Part shown: piece after piece, positions 5,220 to 5,220 of the stretch
How the letters are laid out: the number at the start of each line of letters is the position of its first letter
Position numbering within the stretch: the stretch's first letter is position 1
Source: an uncultured Ruminococcus sp.
GTDB lineage: Bacteria; Bacillota; Clostridia; Oscillospirales; Acutalibacteraceae
Length of the DNA: 5,220 nt
Direction of reading: 5' to 3'
Assembly (NCBI GenBank): GCA_902803125.1
Contig: CADCOZ010000010.1
Span: 1 to 5,220, forward strand
Notes under the pieces: model-generated
Told to the model about the DNA's origin: nothing
Databases searched by the model: none
Seen by the model: only the letters and a program-made list of their open reading frames with translations
Position numbers and translations under genes: made by a program

Positions 5220-5220
5220 A

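Noticed and set aside
3355..5220. CRISPR array, tRNA or rRNA gene, or complete insertion sequence
   Set aside because: I found no regularly spaced direct repeats, no cloverleaf-like segment, no intact transposase, and no terminal repeat pair.

Overview
This window looks like chromosomal DNA from a Clostridia-type Firmicute, probably a gut-associated lineage. The signs are a short-form HisG paired with HisZ, strong AGGAGG-type ribosome binding sites, TTGACA/TATAAT-type promoters, and a hairpin-rich intergenic element of a kind I associate with these genomes. The organism call is inference; no rRNA or other marker is present.

The left 3.3 kb, all on the minus strand, is the start of a histidine biosynthesis operon in the order hisZ (2055-3254), hisG (1407-2048), hisD (115-1410). 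HisG (213 aa) lacks the C-terminal regulatory domain of long-form enzymes and needs HisZ, a histidyl-tRNA-synthetase-like protein. Together they form the hetero-oligomeric ATP phosphoribosyltransferase that does step 1; HisD does the last two steps. The genes are tightly coupled: 6 nt between hisZ and hisG, and a 4-nt ATGA overlap between hisG and hisD. Upstream of hisZ is a textbook promoter (TTGACA, 17 nt, TATCAT with extended TG). A perfect 8-bp inverted repeat with a 4-nt centre sits exactly on the predicted transcription start, which is the best regulatory signal in the window and probably a histidine-responsive operator. Directly after the hisD stop, bases 1-111 hold a compound hairpin repeat. 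The remaining his genes would lie beyond the left edge, if they follow.

From 3355 to about 4280 is an AT-rich stretch with no gene I can support. It holds a candidate plus-strand promoter near 3886-3914 preceded by an A8-C-T8 tract, an imperfect hairpin near 4134-4172, and open frames that look non-coding. It leads to a plus-strand XRE/Cro-CI type regulator (4281-4655, 124 aa) with a strong Shine-Dalgarno sequence.

The right end (4656-5220) holds several hairpins, including a 16-bp-stem intrinsic terminator at 4800-4843. This sits between the regulator and a convergent minus-strand 53-aa protein gene (5001-5162). That small gene is preceded after 6 nt by what may be the last 16 codons of another gene running off the right edge. 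The terminator could serve both convergent units. I see no obvious new multi-gene system. The points worth follow-up are the his operator, the unexplained small gene pair at the right edge, and the repeat-like segments at 1-111 and 4656-4960.
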